Assembly (NCBI RefSeq): GCF_023016525.1
Contig: NZ_JALKCG010000002.1
Coordinates: 438,001 to 502,000 of the forward strand
From: Ancylobacter koreensis
Lineage (GTDB): Bacteria; Pseudomonadota; Alphaproteobacteria; Rhizobiales; Xanthobacteraceae
Direction: 5' to 3'
Length of the DNA stretch: 64,000 bases
A program made the translations under genes and the position numbers. Each line of letters starts with the position of its first letter. Positions within the stretch are counted from its first letter, which is position 1. Below the pieces are notes generated by a model. That model was not told the DNA's origin and ran no database searches. It saw nothing but the letters and a program-made list of their open reading frames with translations. Of the stretch, positions 20,442-27,539 are shown piece by piece.

Positions 20442-21248
20442 TCAGCGTGGGTCCATCGCCCGGGCCAGCGCCTGCGAGGTCTCGCGGCACAGGCCCGCAT
20501 ATTCCGGCGAGGTGCGGAAGGCCTCGTCGCGCGGCTGGTTGGGGTCGATGGCAAGCTCGGCCACCACGCGGCCCGGCCGGGCGCGGAACACCAGGATGCG
20601 CGAGGAGAGATAGACCGACTCGAAGACCGAATGGGTCACGAAGACGATGGTGCAGCCCAGTCGCCGCCAGACGTCCAGAAGATCGTTGTTGAGCTTGAAG
20701 CGGGTGATCTCGTCGAGCGCGGCGAAAGGCTCGTCCATCAAAAGCAGGCGCGGCTTCGTCACCAGCGCGCGGGCGATGGAGACGCGCATCTTCATGCCGC
20801 CGGACAGTTCGCGCGGATAGGCGTCGCGAAAACCCGACAGGCCGACCAGCTCCAGCGCCTCCGCGATGGCGGGCTCGGCCTCGCGCCGGCCGATGCCGGC
20901 GAGCTTGAGCGGCAGGTGGACATTGCCGAACACGCTGGCCCACGGCATCAGCGTCGGCTCCTGGAAGACGAAGCCGATGGACGGCTGCCCGGCGGCGCGG
21001 CGGGCCTGTTCCTCGCCGTGCCAGTCGAGCCGGCCCTCGCTCGGCTCGGAGAGGCCGGCGATGAGGCGCAGCGCGGTGGACTTGCCGCAGCCCGAGGGGC
21101 CGAGCAGCGAGAGGAACTCGCCCTGCCGCACCTCCATGTCGAGCCCGTCCAGCGCGGTGACGGCGTTGGCGAAACGCTTGCCGACGCCCCGGAGGGCGAG
21201 CAGCGGCGCGTCGGTCTGCGGGGCGGGCGCGTTCACGTCGGCGGTCAT
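20442..21248 (-). CDS. ABC transporter ATP-binding protein (NMT1/THI5-like importer)
   Basis: ATPase subunit of the importer, 268 residues. Walker A GPSGCGKST, the Q-loop FQEPTLMPW, signature LSGGMKMR, Walker B LLLMDEP and switch histidine VTHSVFE are all present. The start is uncertain: the ATG at 21248 is used, but an ATG at 21290 would add 14 residues and neither has a good ribosome site. It lies between the binding-protein gene and the permease. Confidence 0.93.
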   Translation of the reverse strand: MTADVNAPAPQTDAPLLALRGVGKRFANAVTALDGLDMEVRQGEFLSLLGPSGCGKSTALRLIAGLSEPSEGRLDWHGEEQARRAAGQPSIGFVFQEPTLMPWASVFGNVHLPLKLAGIGRREAEPAIAEALELVGLSGFRDAYPRELSGGMKMRVSIARALVTKPRLLLMDEPFAALDEITRFKLNNDLLDVWRRLGCTIVFVTHSVFESVYLSSRILVFRARPGRVVAELAIDPNQPRDEAFRTSPEYAGLCRETSQALARAMDPR

Positions 21249-21301
21249 CTCATCTGTCTGCGGCCGGGGCCGGATCGCCGGGGCAGGCATATCGCAGGCG
21301 G

Positions 21302-22324
21302 CTATTTCGGCGCCAGCTCCTTGCCGACGCCCTTGTTCACGAACTGGGTGGTGTAGGATCTGGCGATCTCGATGCCGGGCTTGAGCACCTTGGCCTGCAC
21401 CATCTTGTCGTAGAAGCTCTTGATCCGCGCATCCGTCATGGCGCCGATGCCGAGCGTCGTGGTGTCCCCGGAATCGACGATGCCATACTCCTTCATCTTG
21501 GCGATGGAGAAGGCGATCATCGCGTCGGTCATCTCCGGATTGTCCTGCTTGATCAGCGCGTTGGCCTTGGTGTTGTCGCCATAGAGATAGTTGTACCAGC
21601 CGATGATCGAGGCATCGACGAAGCGCTGCACGAGATCGGGGTTCTGCTTCACCAGCTCGGTGCGGGTCTCGATGGTGGTGGCGTAGGTGTCGAAGCCGTA
21701 ATCGGCCAGCAGGAAAAGCTTGGGCACGAAGCCGCCCTGCTGCTCCACCGCATAGGGCTCGGAGGTGACGTAGCCCTGCATGGCGCTGTTCTTGTCGACG
21801 AGGAAGGGCGCGGCGTTGAAGGTGTAGGGCTTCACCTGGTTCTCGCTGAAGCCGTAATCGGCGACGAGCCACTGGTAGTAGCTGGCGAGCCCCTCCTTGG
21901 AGATGAACAGCGTCCGCGTCTTGAGCTGCTCGAACGTCTCGACGTCGGGATGGGCGATCAGGACCTGCGGGTCCTTCTGGAACAGGGCGGCGACGATTTC
22001 GGTGGGGATGCCTTCCACTACCGAGGAGAACGCCTGCAGCATGTTGGCGCCCATGTAGAAGTCGATCTTGCCGACCGGCAGCAGCAGCCGGTTGTTGGCC
22101 TGCGGGCCGCCGGGCAGGATGGTGACGTTGAGGCCGTACTTCGCGTAGGTGCCGTCCACCACCGCCTGGTAGAAGCCGCCATGCTCGGCCTGCGCCACCC
22201 AGTTGGTGCCGAACGTCACCTTGTCGGCGGCCGCAGCCGGCGCGAGCGGAAGGGCGGCGAGGGCGAGTGCGGTAACAGCCGCGAGGGTCGAGAGAAAACG
22301 CAAGCGCGGAAGACGCAGGCGCAT
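21302..22324 (-). CDS. ABC transporter substrate-binding protein, NMT1/THI5-like
   Basis: A 340-residue periplasmic binding protein with a signal peptide (about 1-29, after AAAA). The mature part opens VTFGTNWVAQAEHGGFYQA, typical of the NMT1/THI5 group that binds pyrimidines, riboflavin or other aromatic rings. It is the first gene of the leftward operon. The start at 22324 has GGAGA five bases upstream; an ATG at 22336 is possible. The ligand is unknown. Confidence 0.92.
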   Translation of the reverse strand: MRLRLPRLRFLSTLAAVTALALAALPLAPAAAADKVTFGTNWVAQAEHGGFYQAVVDGTYAKYGLNVTILPGGPQANNRLLLPVGKIDFYMGANMLQAFSSVVEGIPTEIVAALFQKDPQVLIAHPDVETFEQLKTRTLFISKEGLASYYQWLVADYGFSENQVKPYTFNAAPFLVDKNSAMQGYVTSEPYAVEQQGGFVPKLFLLADYGFDTYATTIETRTELVKQNPDLVQRFVDASIIGWYNYLYGDNTKANALIKQDNPEMTDAMIAFSIAKMKEYGIVDSGDTTTLGIGAMTDARIKSFYDKMVQAKVLKPGIEIARSYTTQFVNKGVGKELAPK

Positions 22325-22394
22325 CGGTGTCTCCATCCGGGTACGAAGGGCGGTGCGTGGCGGTTCGAATGCCGCCATGATAGGCGAGCTTAAT

Positions 22395-22435
22395 CGGGAT
22401 GCACATATGCCCGCATGACAAGTCTGTGCATCCCG
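22395..22435. promoter_or_regulatory. 11-bp inverted repeat in the divergent promoter region
   Basis: CGGGATGCACA (22395-22405) and TGTGCATCCCG (22425-22435) are perfect inverses with starts 30 bases apart, about three DNA turns. The site lies midway between the divergent binding-protein gene and the RidA gene, so one regulator could control both operons. The regulator is unknown. Confidence 0.6.
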
Positions 22436-22471
22436 CCGACAAGATCCGCCCGCGAGCCGCCGAGCCCCGCC

Positions 22472-22861
22472 ATGCTGCGTCATCTGATACCGCCCGCCAT
22501 TCGCCGCCCCTTCGCCCGCTACAGCCACGCCGTCGAGGTGGCGGCCGGCGCGCGACTGCTGCTCGTTTCCGGCCAGCTCGGCATTTCGCCCGAGGACGCC
22601 ATTCCCGAGAGCGCGGAAGAGCAGGCCGAGCTGTGCTTCCGCGCCATCGCCGCCTGCCTCGCGGAGGCGGGAATGGGGCCGGGCGATCTGGTGCGGATCA
22701 ACGCCTATGTCACCGAGCGCGCTCATCTCGCCGGCTACATGGCGGCGCGCGACCGCTTCGTCGCCGATCCCCCGCCGGCCTCGACGCTGATGATCGTCTC
22801 CGGCTTCACGCGTCCCGAATTCAAGGTCGAGGTCGAGGTGCTGGCGGCGAAGGCCGATTGA
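22472..22861 (+). CDS. RidA-family protein lacking the usual arginine
   Basis: A 129-residue YjgF/YER057c/UK114-fold protein. RidA itself hydrolyses reactive enamines/imines; other Rid groups have different or unknown roles. The fold is clear from LLLVSGQLGI, INAYVTE and the end VEVEVLAAKAD. The PAR-S segment carrying the arginine needed for deaminase activity reads PPASTLMIV here, so classical RidA activity is doubtful. The start at 22472 is preferred; an upstream ATG at 22415 would place codons over the inverted repeat. Confidence 0.9.
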   Translation: MLRHLIPPAIRRPFARYSHAVEVAAGARLLLVSGQLGISPEDAIPESAEEQAELCFRAIAACLAEAGMGPGDLVRINAYVTERAHLAGYMAARDRFVADPPPASTLMIVSGFTRPEFKVEVEVLAAKAD

Positions 22862-22901
22862 GCCTAGAACGCCCGCGTCGAACCCCCCGGACACGCCGCC
22901 A

Positions 22902-23732
22902 ATGCCGTCTGCCATGCCCCCCAAACGCTTCTGGACCGAACTCGCCTGGACCGACTTTGCCGCCGGCGATACCGAAAACTGGATCGCCGTGCTGCCGGTG
23001 GCGGCGGTGGAACAGCACGGGCCGCATCTGCCCGTGGGCGTCGATACGTTCATCGGCGAGGGCTATCTCAGGGAAGTGGCGCGGCTGCTGCCGGACGATC
23101 TGCCGGCGGTGTTCCTGCCGCTGCAGGCCATCGGCAAGTCCAACGAGCACATCCATTTTCCCGGCACGCTGACGCTTTCCGCCGAGACGGTGATCCGCGC
23201 CTGGACCGAGATCGGCGAGAGCGTGCACCGCGCCGGCGTGCGCAAGCTCGTCATCGTCAACTCGCATGGCGGTAACGTGCCGATCCTCGACATTGTGGCG
23301 CGCGACCTGCGCGCCCGGCTCGGCATGCTGGCGGTGACGCTTTCCTGGCACCGCTTCGGCTATCCCGAGGGGCTGTTCAGCGCGCAGGAGCGCCAGCACG
23401 GCATCCATGCCGGCGGCATCGAGACCTCGCTGATGATGGCCTTCCGCCCCGACACGGTGCGCGAGGCCGATCTGCGCGACTTCCCGCCGGCGACACTCGC
23501 CATGGAGCAGGAATTCGCCTTTCTGCGCGCCGGCACGCCGGCCGGCTTCGGCTGGATGGCGCAGGACATCAACCCTGACGGCGGCATGGGCGATGCCACG
23601 GAAGCCTCACGCGAGAAGGGCGAGGCCTGCGCGCTCTACGGCGCGCGCGCCTTCCTCGCGCTGCTGGACGACGTCAACCGCTTCGAGCTCGCCCGCCTGC
23701 CGGCGGGTCCGCTCGGCGGGAGCGCGGAGTGA
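22902..23732 (+). CDS. Creatininase-family amidohydrolase
   Basis: A 276-residue protein of the creatininase/ArfB/MftE family, metal enzymes that open cyclic amides, deformylate pyrimidines or trim peptides. The metal signatures are E37 and H39 in EQHGPHLPVGVDT (D48), H122 in NSHGGN, and E174 in HAGGIETS. It follows RidA by 40 bases, and its TGA overlaps the next gene's ATG. The substrate is unknown; context suggests a small cyclic amide. Confidence 0.92.
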   Translation: MPSAMPPKRFWTELAWTDFAAGDTENWIAVLPVAAVEQHGPHLPVGVDTFIGEGYLREVARLLPDDLPAVFLPLQAIGKSNEHIHFPGTLTLSAETVIRAWTEIGESVHRAGVRKLVIVNSHGGNVPILDIVARDLRARLGMLAVTLSWHRFGYPEGLFSAQERQHGIHAGGIETSLMMAFRPDTVREADLRDFPPATLAMEQEFAFLRAGTPAGFGWMAQDINPDGGMGDATEASREKGEACALYGARAFLALLDDVNRFELARLPAGPLGGSAE

Positions 23733-24787
23733 TGGAAGGCTCGGTGATGGAAGGCTCGGTCGCGCGCGAGGCGTTCCACGACATCACGCTCTCGCTCGAC
23801 GGGGCGCGGGCCTATGCCGCCCGCGTGCTGGAGCGCTTCGGCACGGCGCCGGGCAATGCGACGATCACCGCCGACGCGCTGGTGCGTGCCGAGGCGGACG
23901 GGCTCGGCACGCACGGCCTCGCCCGGCTGCCGAGCTATGGCGCCATGGCGGCGGCCGGCAAGATCGACGGCCACGCCGTGCCCAGCCTGCGCCGCGTCTC
24001 GCCCTCGGTACTGGCGGTGGATGCGGGCAACGGCTTCGCCTATCCCGCCATCGAGCTTGCCCTTCCCGAACTCGCCGCGCTCGCCCGCGAGACCGGCATC
24101 GCCATGATGGCGGTGCGCCGCTCCAGCCATTTCGGCGTCGCCGGCCAGCCGGTGGAGAAGCTGGCCGAGGGCGGGCTGGTCGGGCTCGCCTTCGCCAACG
24201 CGTCGGCCTCCATCGCGCCGTGGGGCGGGCGCAAGCCGGTGTTCGGCACCAACCCGCTCGCCTTCGCCACGCCGCTGAAGGGGCGTCCGCCGGCGGTGGT
24301 CGACCTCTCGGTCGCCAAGGTGGCGCGCGGCAACATCCTGGCCGCCGTGCAGCGCGGCGACGCCACCATTCCCGAGGGCTGGGCCTTCGACGCCGACGGC
24401 AATCCAACCACGGATGCCAAGGCCGGGCTTGCCGGCACGATGGTGCCGATGGGCGAGGCCAAGGGCACGGCGCTCGCCTTCGTCATCGAGGTGATGGCGG
24501 CGGCGCTCACCGCCTCGACCTTCGCCTTCGACACGCCGAGCTTCTTCGACGGCAAGGGGCCGCCGGCGGCGGTGGGGCAGGTGGTCATCGCCATCGACCC
24601 CGGCCCGGTGGCGGGCGATGCCTATCTCGACCATCTCGAGCGTCTGGCGCTTGCCATCGAGCACGAGCCCGGCGCGCGGCTTCCCGGCACCCGGCGCCTC
24701 GTCAACCGCGAGCGGGCGGCGCGCGAGGGCGTCACGCTCGGCGCGCCGCTGCAGCGCGCGCTGGCCGGGATGGGCTTTACGGGCTGA
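23732..24787 (+). CDS. Ldh-family (malate/ureidoglycolate-type) NAD(P) dehydrogenase
   Basis: A 351-residue member of the Ldh_2 family (AllD, YlbC, sulfolactate dehydrogenase), which oxidises 2-hydroxy acids with NAD(P). Family segments include ADGLGTHGLARLPSY, RRSSHFGVAG and GTNPLAFATP. The start overlaps the creatininase stop (TGATG). A 15-base duplication (gtgatggaaggctcg twice) gives the N-terminus EGSVMEGSV, so a second ATG at 23747 is equally possible. It is the last gene of the rightward operon. Confidence 0.92.
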   Translation: MEGSVMEGSVAREAFHDITLSLDGARAYAARVLERFGTAPGNATITADALVRAEADGLGTHGLARLPSYGAMAAAGKIDGHAVPSLRRVSPSVLAVDAGNGFAYPAIELALPELAALARETGIAMMAVRRSSHFGVAGQPVEKLAEGGLVGLAFANASASIAPWGGRKPVFGTNPLAFATPLKGRPPAVVDLSVAKVARGNILAAVQRGDATIPEGWAFDADGNPTTDAKAGLAGTMVPMGEAKGTALAFVIEVMAAALTASTFAFDTPSFFDGKGPPAAVGQVVIAIDPGPVAGDAYLDHLERLALAIEHEPGARLPGTRRLVNRERAAREGVTLGAPLQRALAGMGFTG

Positions 24788-24805
24788 TTTTCAGGCTGAA
24801 ACGCG

Positions 24806-24836
24806 AAAGGCCCGGGCACGGCCCGGGCCTTCTGTC
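24806..24836. terminator. Convergent terminator after the Ldh gene and ppa
   Basis: A perfect 10-bp stem, aggcccgggc/gcccgggcct with a 3-base loop, lies between two converging genes. It is followed by a T-rich stretch on the plus side (ttctgtctcgt) and faces cgaaa on the other, so it can serve both strands. Confidence 0.8.
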
Positions 24837-24867
24837 TCGTCGGTGCGGGCCCTGCGGCCCGCCCGGC

Positions 24868-25395
24868 TCACTTCCTGGCGGCTTCGATCGACTTGACGAT
24901 CAGCGCGCGGGCTTCCGCCGGCCCCTGCCAGTCCGCCACAGAGACCTTCTTGCCCTTCTCCAGATCCTTGTAGTGGGTGAAGAAGTGCGCGACCTGCTCG
25001 ACGATGAGCTGGGGCAGGTCGGCATAGCTCATGATCTTGGAGTGGTAGGGGTAGACCGAGTCCGCCGGCACCGCGAGCACCTTCTCGTCGCCGCCCTTCT
25101 CGTCCGTCATCATCAGCACGCCGATCGGGCGGGCCGCGATCACCGAGCCGGCCAGCAGCGGGATGGGCGAGATGACGATGATGTCGAGCGGGTCGCCGTC
25201 ATCGCCGAGCGTGTTGGGGATGAAGCCGTAATTGCCGGGATAGAACATCGGCGTGTGCAGGAAGCGGTCGACGAAGAGCGCGCCGGATTCCTTGTCGATC
25301 TCGTACTTCACCGGCGCGCCGCCGGCCGGGATCTCGATGATGGCGTGAACCTCGTCGGGCGGGTTCGGGCCGATCGAAATGCGCGAAATATCCAT
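24868..25395 (-). CDS. ppa: Inorganic pyrophosphatase, family I
   Basis: Hydrolyses pyrophosphate to phosphate and so drives biosynthesis. The 175-residue length is normal for the soluble family I enzyme. Active-site stretches include VKYEIDKESGALFVDRF, YPGNYGFIPNT and DGDPLDIIV. The start at 25395 is preferred because GAGT/CC-GAGAGG precedes it and homology begins at DISRISIG. It faces the Ldh gene and shares a terminator. Confidence 0.97.
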   Translation of the reverse strand: MDISRISIGPNPPDEVHAIIEIPAGGAPVKYEIDKESGALFVDRFLHTPMFYPGNYGFIPNTLGDDGDPLDIIVISPIPLLAGSVIAARPIGVLMMTDEKGGDEKVLAVPADSVYPYHSKIMSYADLPQLIVEQVAHFFTHYKDLEKGKKVSVADWQGPAEARALIVKSIEAARK

Positions 25396-25566
25396 GAGAG
25401 GACTCCAAGGGCTCCGGATCGAACAGGCCGGCGGCGCCGGCACGCAAAGGCGCCTTCTCTTATGTCGGCGCGGGCGCGGCGTCGAGACGGGTCGCCCCAT
25501 CAATTCGGCGGGCCGCGCTTTCGCCGGGCTGGTGCTGCGGTCGCCGACGCGGCGCGAGGGTGGATG

Positions 25567-25581
25567 TGATACAGTGTATCA
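25567..25581. promoter_or_regulatory. Operator site 1 of the zinc operon (candidate Zur box)
   Basis: TGATACAGTGTATCA is a 15-base inverted repeat (TGATA-N5-TATCA; all bases but the centre pair). It lies 57 bases upstream of the His-rich gene and 35 bases from a second site with the same arms. Confidence 0.6.
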
Positions 25582-25616
25582 TTCGGGCTGGACGGATGAT
25601 TTGATATAGAGTATCA
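25582..25616 (+). promoter_or_regulatory. Probable promoter with operator site 2 (candidate Zur box)
   Basis: A weak -35 (TTCGGG, 25582-25587), a 17-base spacer and a -10 (TATAGA, 25605-25610) precede the zinc operon. The second TGATA-N5-TATCA site (25602-25616) covers the -10, as expected for repression. A Zur-type regulator gene lies at 40517-41068. That Zur binds here is inference. Confidence 0.55.
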
Positions 25617-25637
25617 AAACGCCATTGGAGTTTGAGC

Positions 25638-25913
25638 ATGTCCGTCGCCCGCCTGCACAATCACGATCACGATCACCTGCACGAGCACGCCCATCACCAC
25701 CCCGCCCCGACGCAGGAGGATGCGCAGGCCGGGCATCATGGCCATAGCCACGATCGTCACCATCATTCTCACGGCGCCGGCGAGCGGCACCCGGCGGCGC
25801 GGCCGGCCTTCTCGCTGCTGCGGCTTTCCGCGCTCCAGCGCCTCGCCATCGCCCTGCCGCTGGCCGGCCTGATCTGGGCCGCCGCGCTCGCCGTGATCGG
25901 GGCCGGCAACTGA
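25638..25913 (+). CDS. Small His-rich membrane protein, first gene of the zinc operon
   Basis: A 91-residue protein not assigned to a named family. Its first 51 residues hold 18 histidines in HDHDHLHEHAHHH and GHHGHSHDRHHHSH blocks, typical of zinc or nickel binding. A single hydrophobic helix (about 66-89) follows. Its stop overlaps the ATPase ATG (TGATG), so it is translated with the transporter. It may collect or buffer zinc at the inner membrane; this is inference from composition and place. The ATG at 25638 is used instead of a TTG at 25632. Confidence 0.75.
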   Translation: MSVARLHNHDHDHLHEHAHHHPAPTQEDAQAGHHGHSHDRHHHSHGAGERHPAARPAFSLLRLSALQRLAIALPLAGLIWAAALAVIGAGN

Positions 25914-26662
25914 TGGGAACCGTGCTGTCCTTCCGCAATCTCACGCTCGGCTATGACCGTCACCCCGCCGTGCACCATCTCGACGGCGAGGTGGCGGAGG
26001 GCGACCTGCTGGCCGTGTGCGGACCGAACGGGGCGGGCAAGTCGACGCTGCTCAAGGGCATCGCCGGCGTACTCTCGCCGCTGACCGGACGCATCGAGGG
26101 CCATGTGCCGGCGCGCGAGATCGCCTATCTCCCGCAGGCAGCCGAGGTCGACCGCTCCTTCCCCATCGACGTCTACGACCTCGTGGCGATGGGTCTGTGG
26201 CGGCGGGCCGGCCTGTTCGGCGCCATCTCGCGGGCCGACCGCGCGCGGATCGAGGCCGCCATCGCCGCCGTCGGGCTGGAAGGCTTCGAGACCCGCCCCA
26301 TCGGCACCCTGTCCGGCGGGCAGATGCAGCGCACGCTCTTTGCCCGCCTGCTGCTGCAGGACGCCCGGCTGATCCTGCTCGACGAGCCCTTCACCGCCCT
26401 CGACGCCGGCACCATGGCCGACCTGACGGCACTGGTGACACGCTGGAACGGCGAGGGCCGCACCGTCATCGCCGTGCTGCACGATTTCGACCTGGTGCGC
26501 GACCATTTCCCCCGCACGCTGCTGCTGGCGCGCGAGGCGGTGGCCTGGGGCGCCACCGGCGAGGTGCTCACCGCTGACAATCTGGCGGCGGCGCGGCGCA
26601 TGTGCGAGGCGTGGGACGAGGCCGCCCCGACCTGCCCCCCGGTTGCGGGAGCCGCAGCGTGA
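25913..26662 (+). CDS. Zinc/manganese ABC transporter ATP-binding protein (ZnuC/AztA type)
   Basis: A 249-residue ATPase for metal uptake. Walker A is GPNGAGKST, signature LSGGQMQR, Walker B LILLDEP and switch VLHDFDLV. It resembles ZnuC or AztA proteins. It overlaps the His-rich gene by one base and the permease by four bases (GTGA), so the four zinc genes form one operon. Confidence 0.94.
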   Translation: MGTVLSFRNLTLGYDRHPAVHHLDGEVAEGDLLAVCGPNGAGKSTLLKGIAGVLSPLTGRIEGHVPAREIAYLPQAAEVDRSFPIDVYDLVAMGLWRRAGLFGAISRADRARIEAAIAAVGLEGFETRPIGTLSGGQMQRTLFARLLLQDARLILLDEPFTALDAGTMADLTALVTRWNGEGRTVIAVLHDFDLVRDHFPRTLLLAREAVAWGATGEVLTADNLAAARRMCEAWDEAAPTCPPVAGAAA

Positions 26663-27528
26663 TCTACGATTTCCTCGTCGGTCCCTTCGCCGAATTCGAC
26701 TTCATGCGCCGCGCGCTGGTCGGTGTGCTGGCGCTCGGCGTCGGCGCCGGGCCCATCGGCGTGCTGATGATGCTGCGCCGCATGAGCCTTGCCGGCGACG
26801 CCATGGCCCATGCGATCCTGCCCGGCGCGGCGGTGGGCTTCCTCGCCGCCGGGCTCAACCTGTTCGCCATGACCATAGGCGGGCTGGTCGCCGGCTTCGC
26901 GGTGGCGCTGGGCGCGGGCGCGGTGGCGCGCGCCACGCAGATGAAGGAGGACGCGGCGCTCGCCGCCTTCTACCTCATCTCGCTGGCGCTCGGCGTGCTG
27001 CTGGTCTCGCTGCGCGGCTCCAATGTCGACCTGCTGCACGTGCTGTTCGGCACGGTGCTGGCGCTCGACGACGCGACGCTGCTGCTGATCGTCTCGATCT
27101 CCAGCCTGACGCTGGTGGTGCTGGCGCTGGCCTGGCGCCCGCTGGTGCTGGAGAGCGTCGATCCCGGCTTCCTGCGCTCGGTGAGCCGGGCGGGGGCGCC
27201 CTCGCACCTCGTCTTCCTCGCGCTGGTCGTCACGAACCTCGTCGGCGGCTTCCACGCGCTGGGCACGCTGCTCGCGGTCGGGCTCATGATGCTGCCGGCC
27301 GCCGCCGCGCGGTTCTGGACGCGGGAACTGACCGCGCTGGTCGGCGTCTCGGTGCTGGTCGCCTGCGCCTCCGGCGTGATCGGCCTGCTGTTTTCCTATC
27401 ATTCCGGCGTGCCCTCGGGGCCTGCCATCATCCTCGTCGCCGGCGGCGCCTATGCGCTCTCCGTGCTTTTCGGGCCGGTCGGCGGGCTCTTGCCCCGCTT
27501 CCTGCCGCAACGTCATCTCGAAGCCTGA
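26659..27528 (+). CDS. Zinc/manganese ABC transporter permease (ZnuB/AztB type)
   Basis: A 289-residue inner-membrane permease of the ABC-3 family with about eight hydrophobic helices. Family markers include MSLAGDAMAHAILPGAAVGF and HALGTLLAVGLMMLPAAAARFW. Translation starts at a GTG (26659) within the end of the ATPase gene; no ATG is placed better. The binding-protein gene starts 11 bases downstream. Confidence 0.93.
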   Translation: MIYDFLVGPFAEFDFMRRALVGVLALGVGAGPIGVLMMLRRMSLAGDAMAHAILPGAAVGFLAAGLNLFAMTIGGLVAGFAVALGAGAVARATQMKEDAALAAFYLISLALGVLLVSLRGSNVDLLHVLFGTVLALDDATLLLIVSISSLTLVVLALAWRPLVLESVDPGFLRSVSRAGAPSHLVFLALVVTNLVGGFHALGTLLAVGLMMLPAAAARFWTRELTALVGVSVLVACASGVIGLLFSYHSGVPSGPAIILVAGGAYALSVLFGPVGGLLPRFLPQRHLEA

Positions 27529-27539
27529 TGGAGCCCCCC

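Noticed and set aside
22415-22471. An N-terminal extension of the RidA-family protein from an ATG at 22415
   Set aside because: The added residues (starting TSLCIPPTRS) are not part of the family and would cover the inverted repeat of the divergent promoter.
22472-24787. RidA-creatininase-Ldh as the Rut pyrimidine pathway
   Set aside because: RutA, RutB, RutD and RutF-type genes are not present, and the RidA member lacks the usual arginine.
25601-25617. TTGATATAGAGTATCAA as a possible FNR box
   Set aside because: The spacing between TTGAT and ATCAA is 7 bases instead of 4, and the site fits the second zinc-operon operator better.
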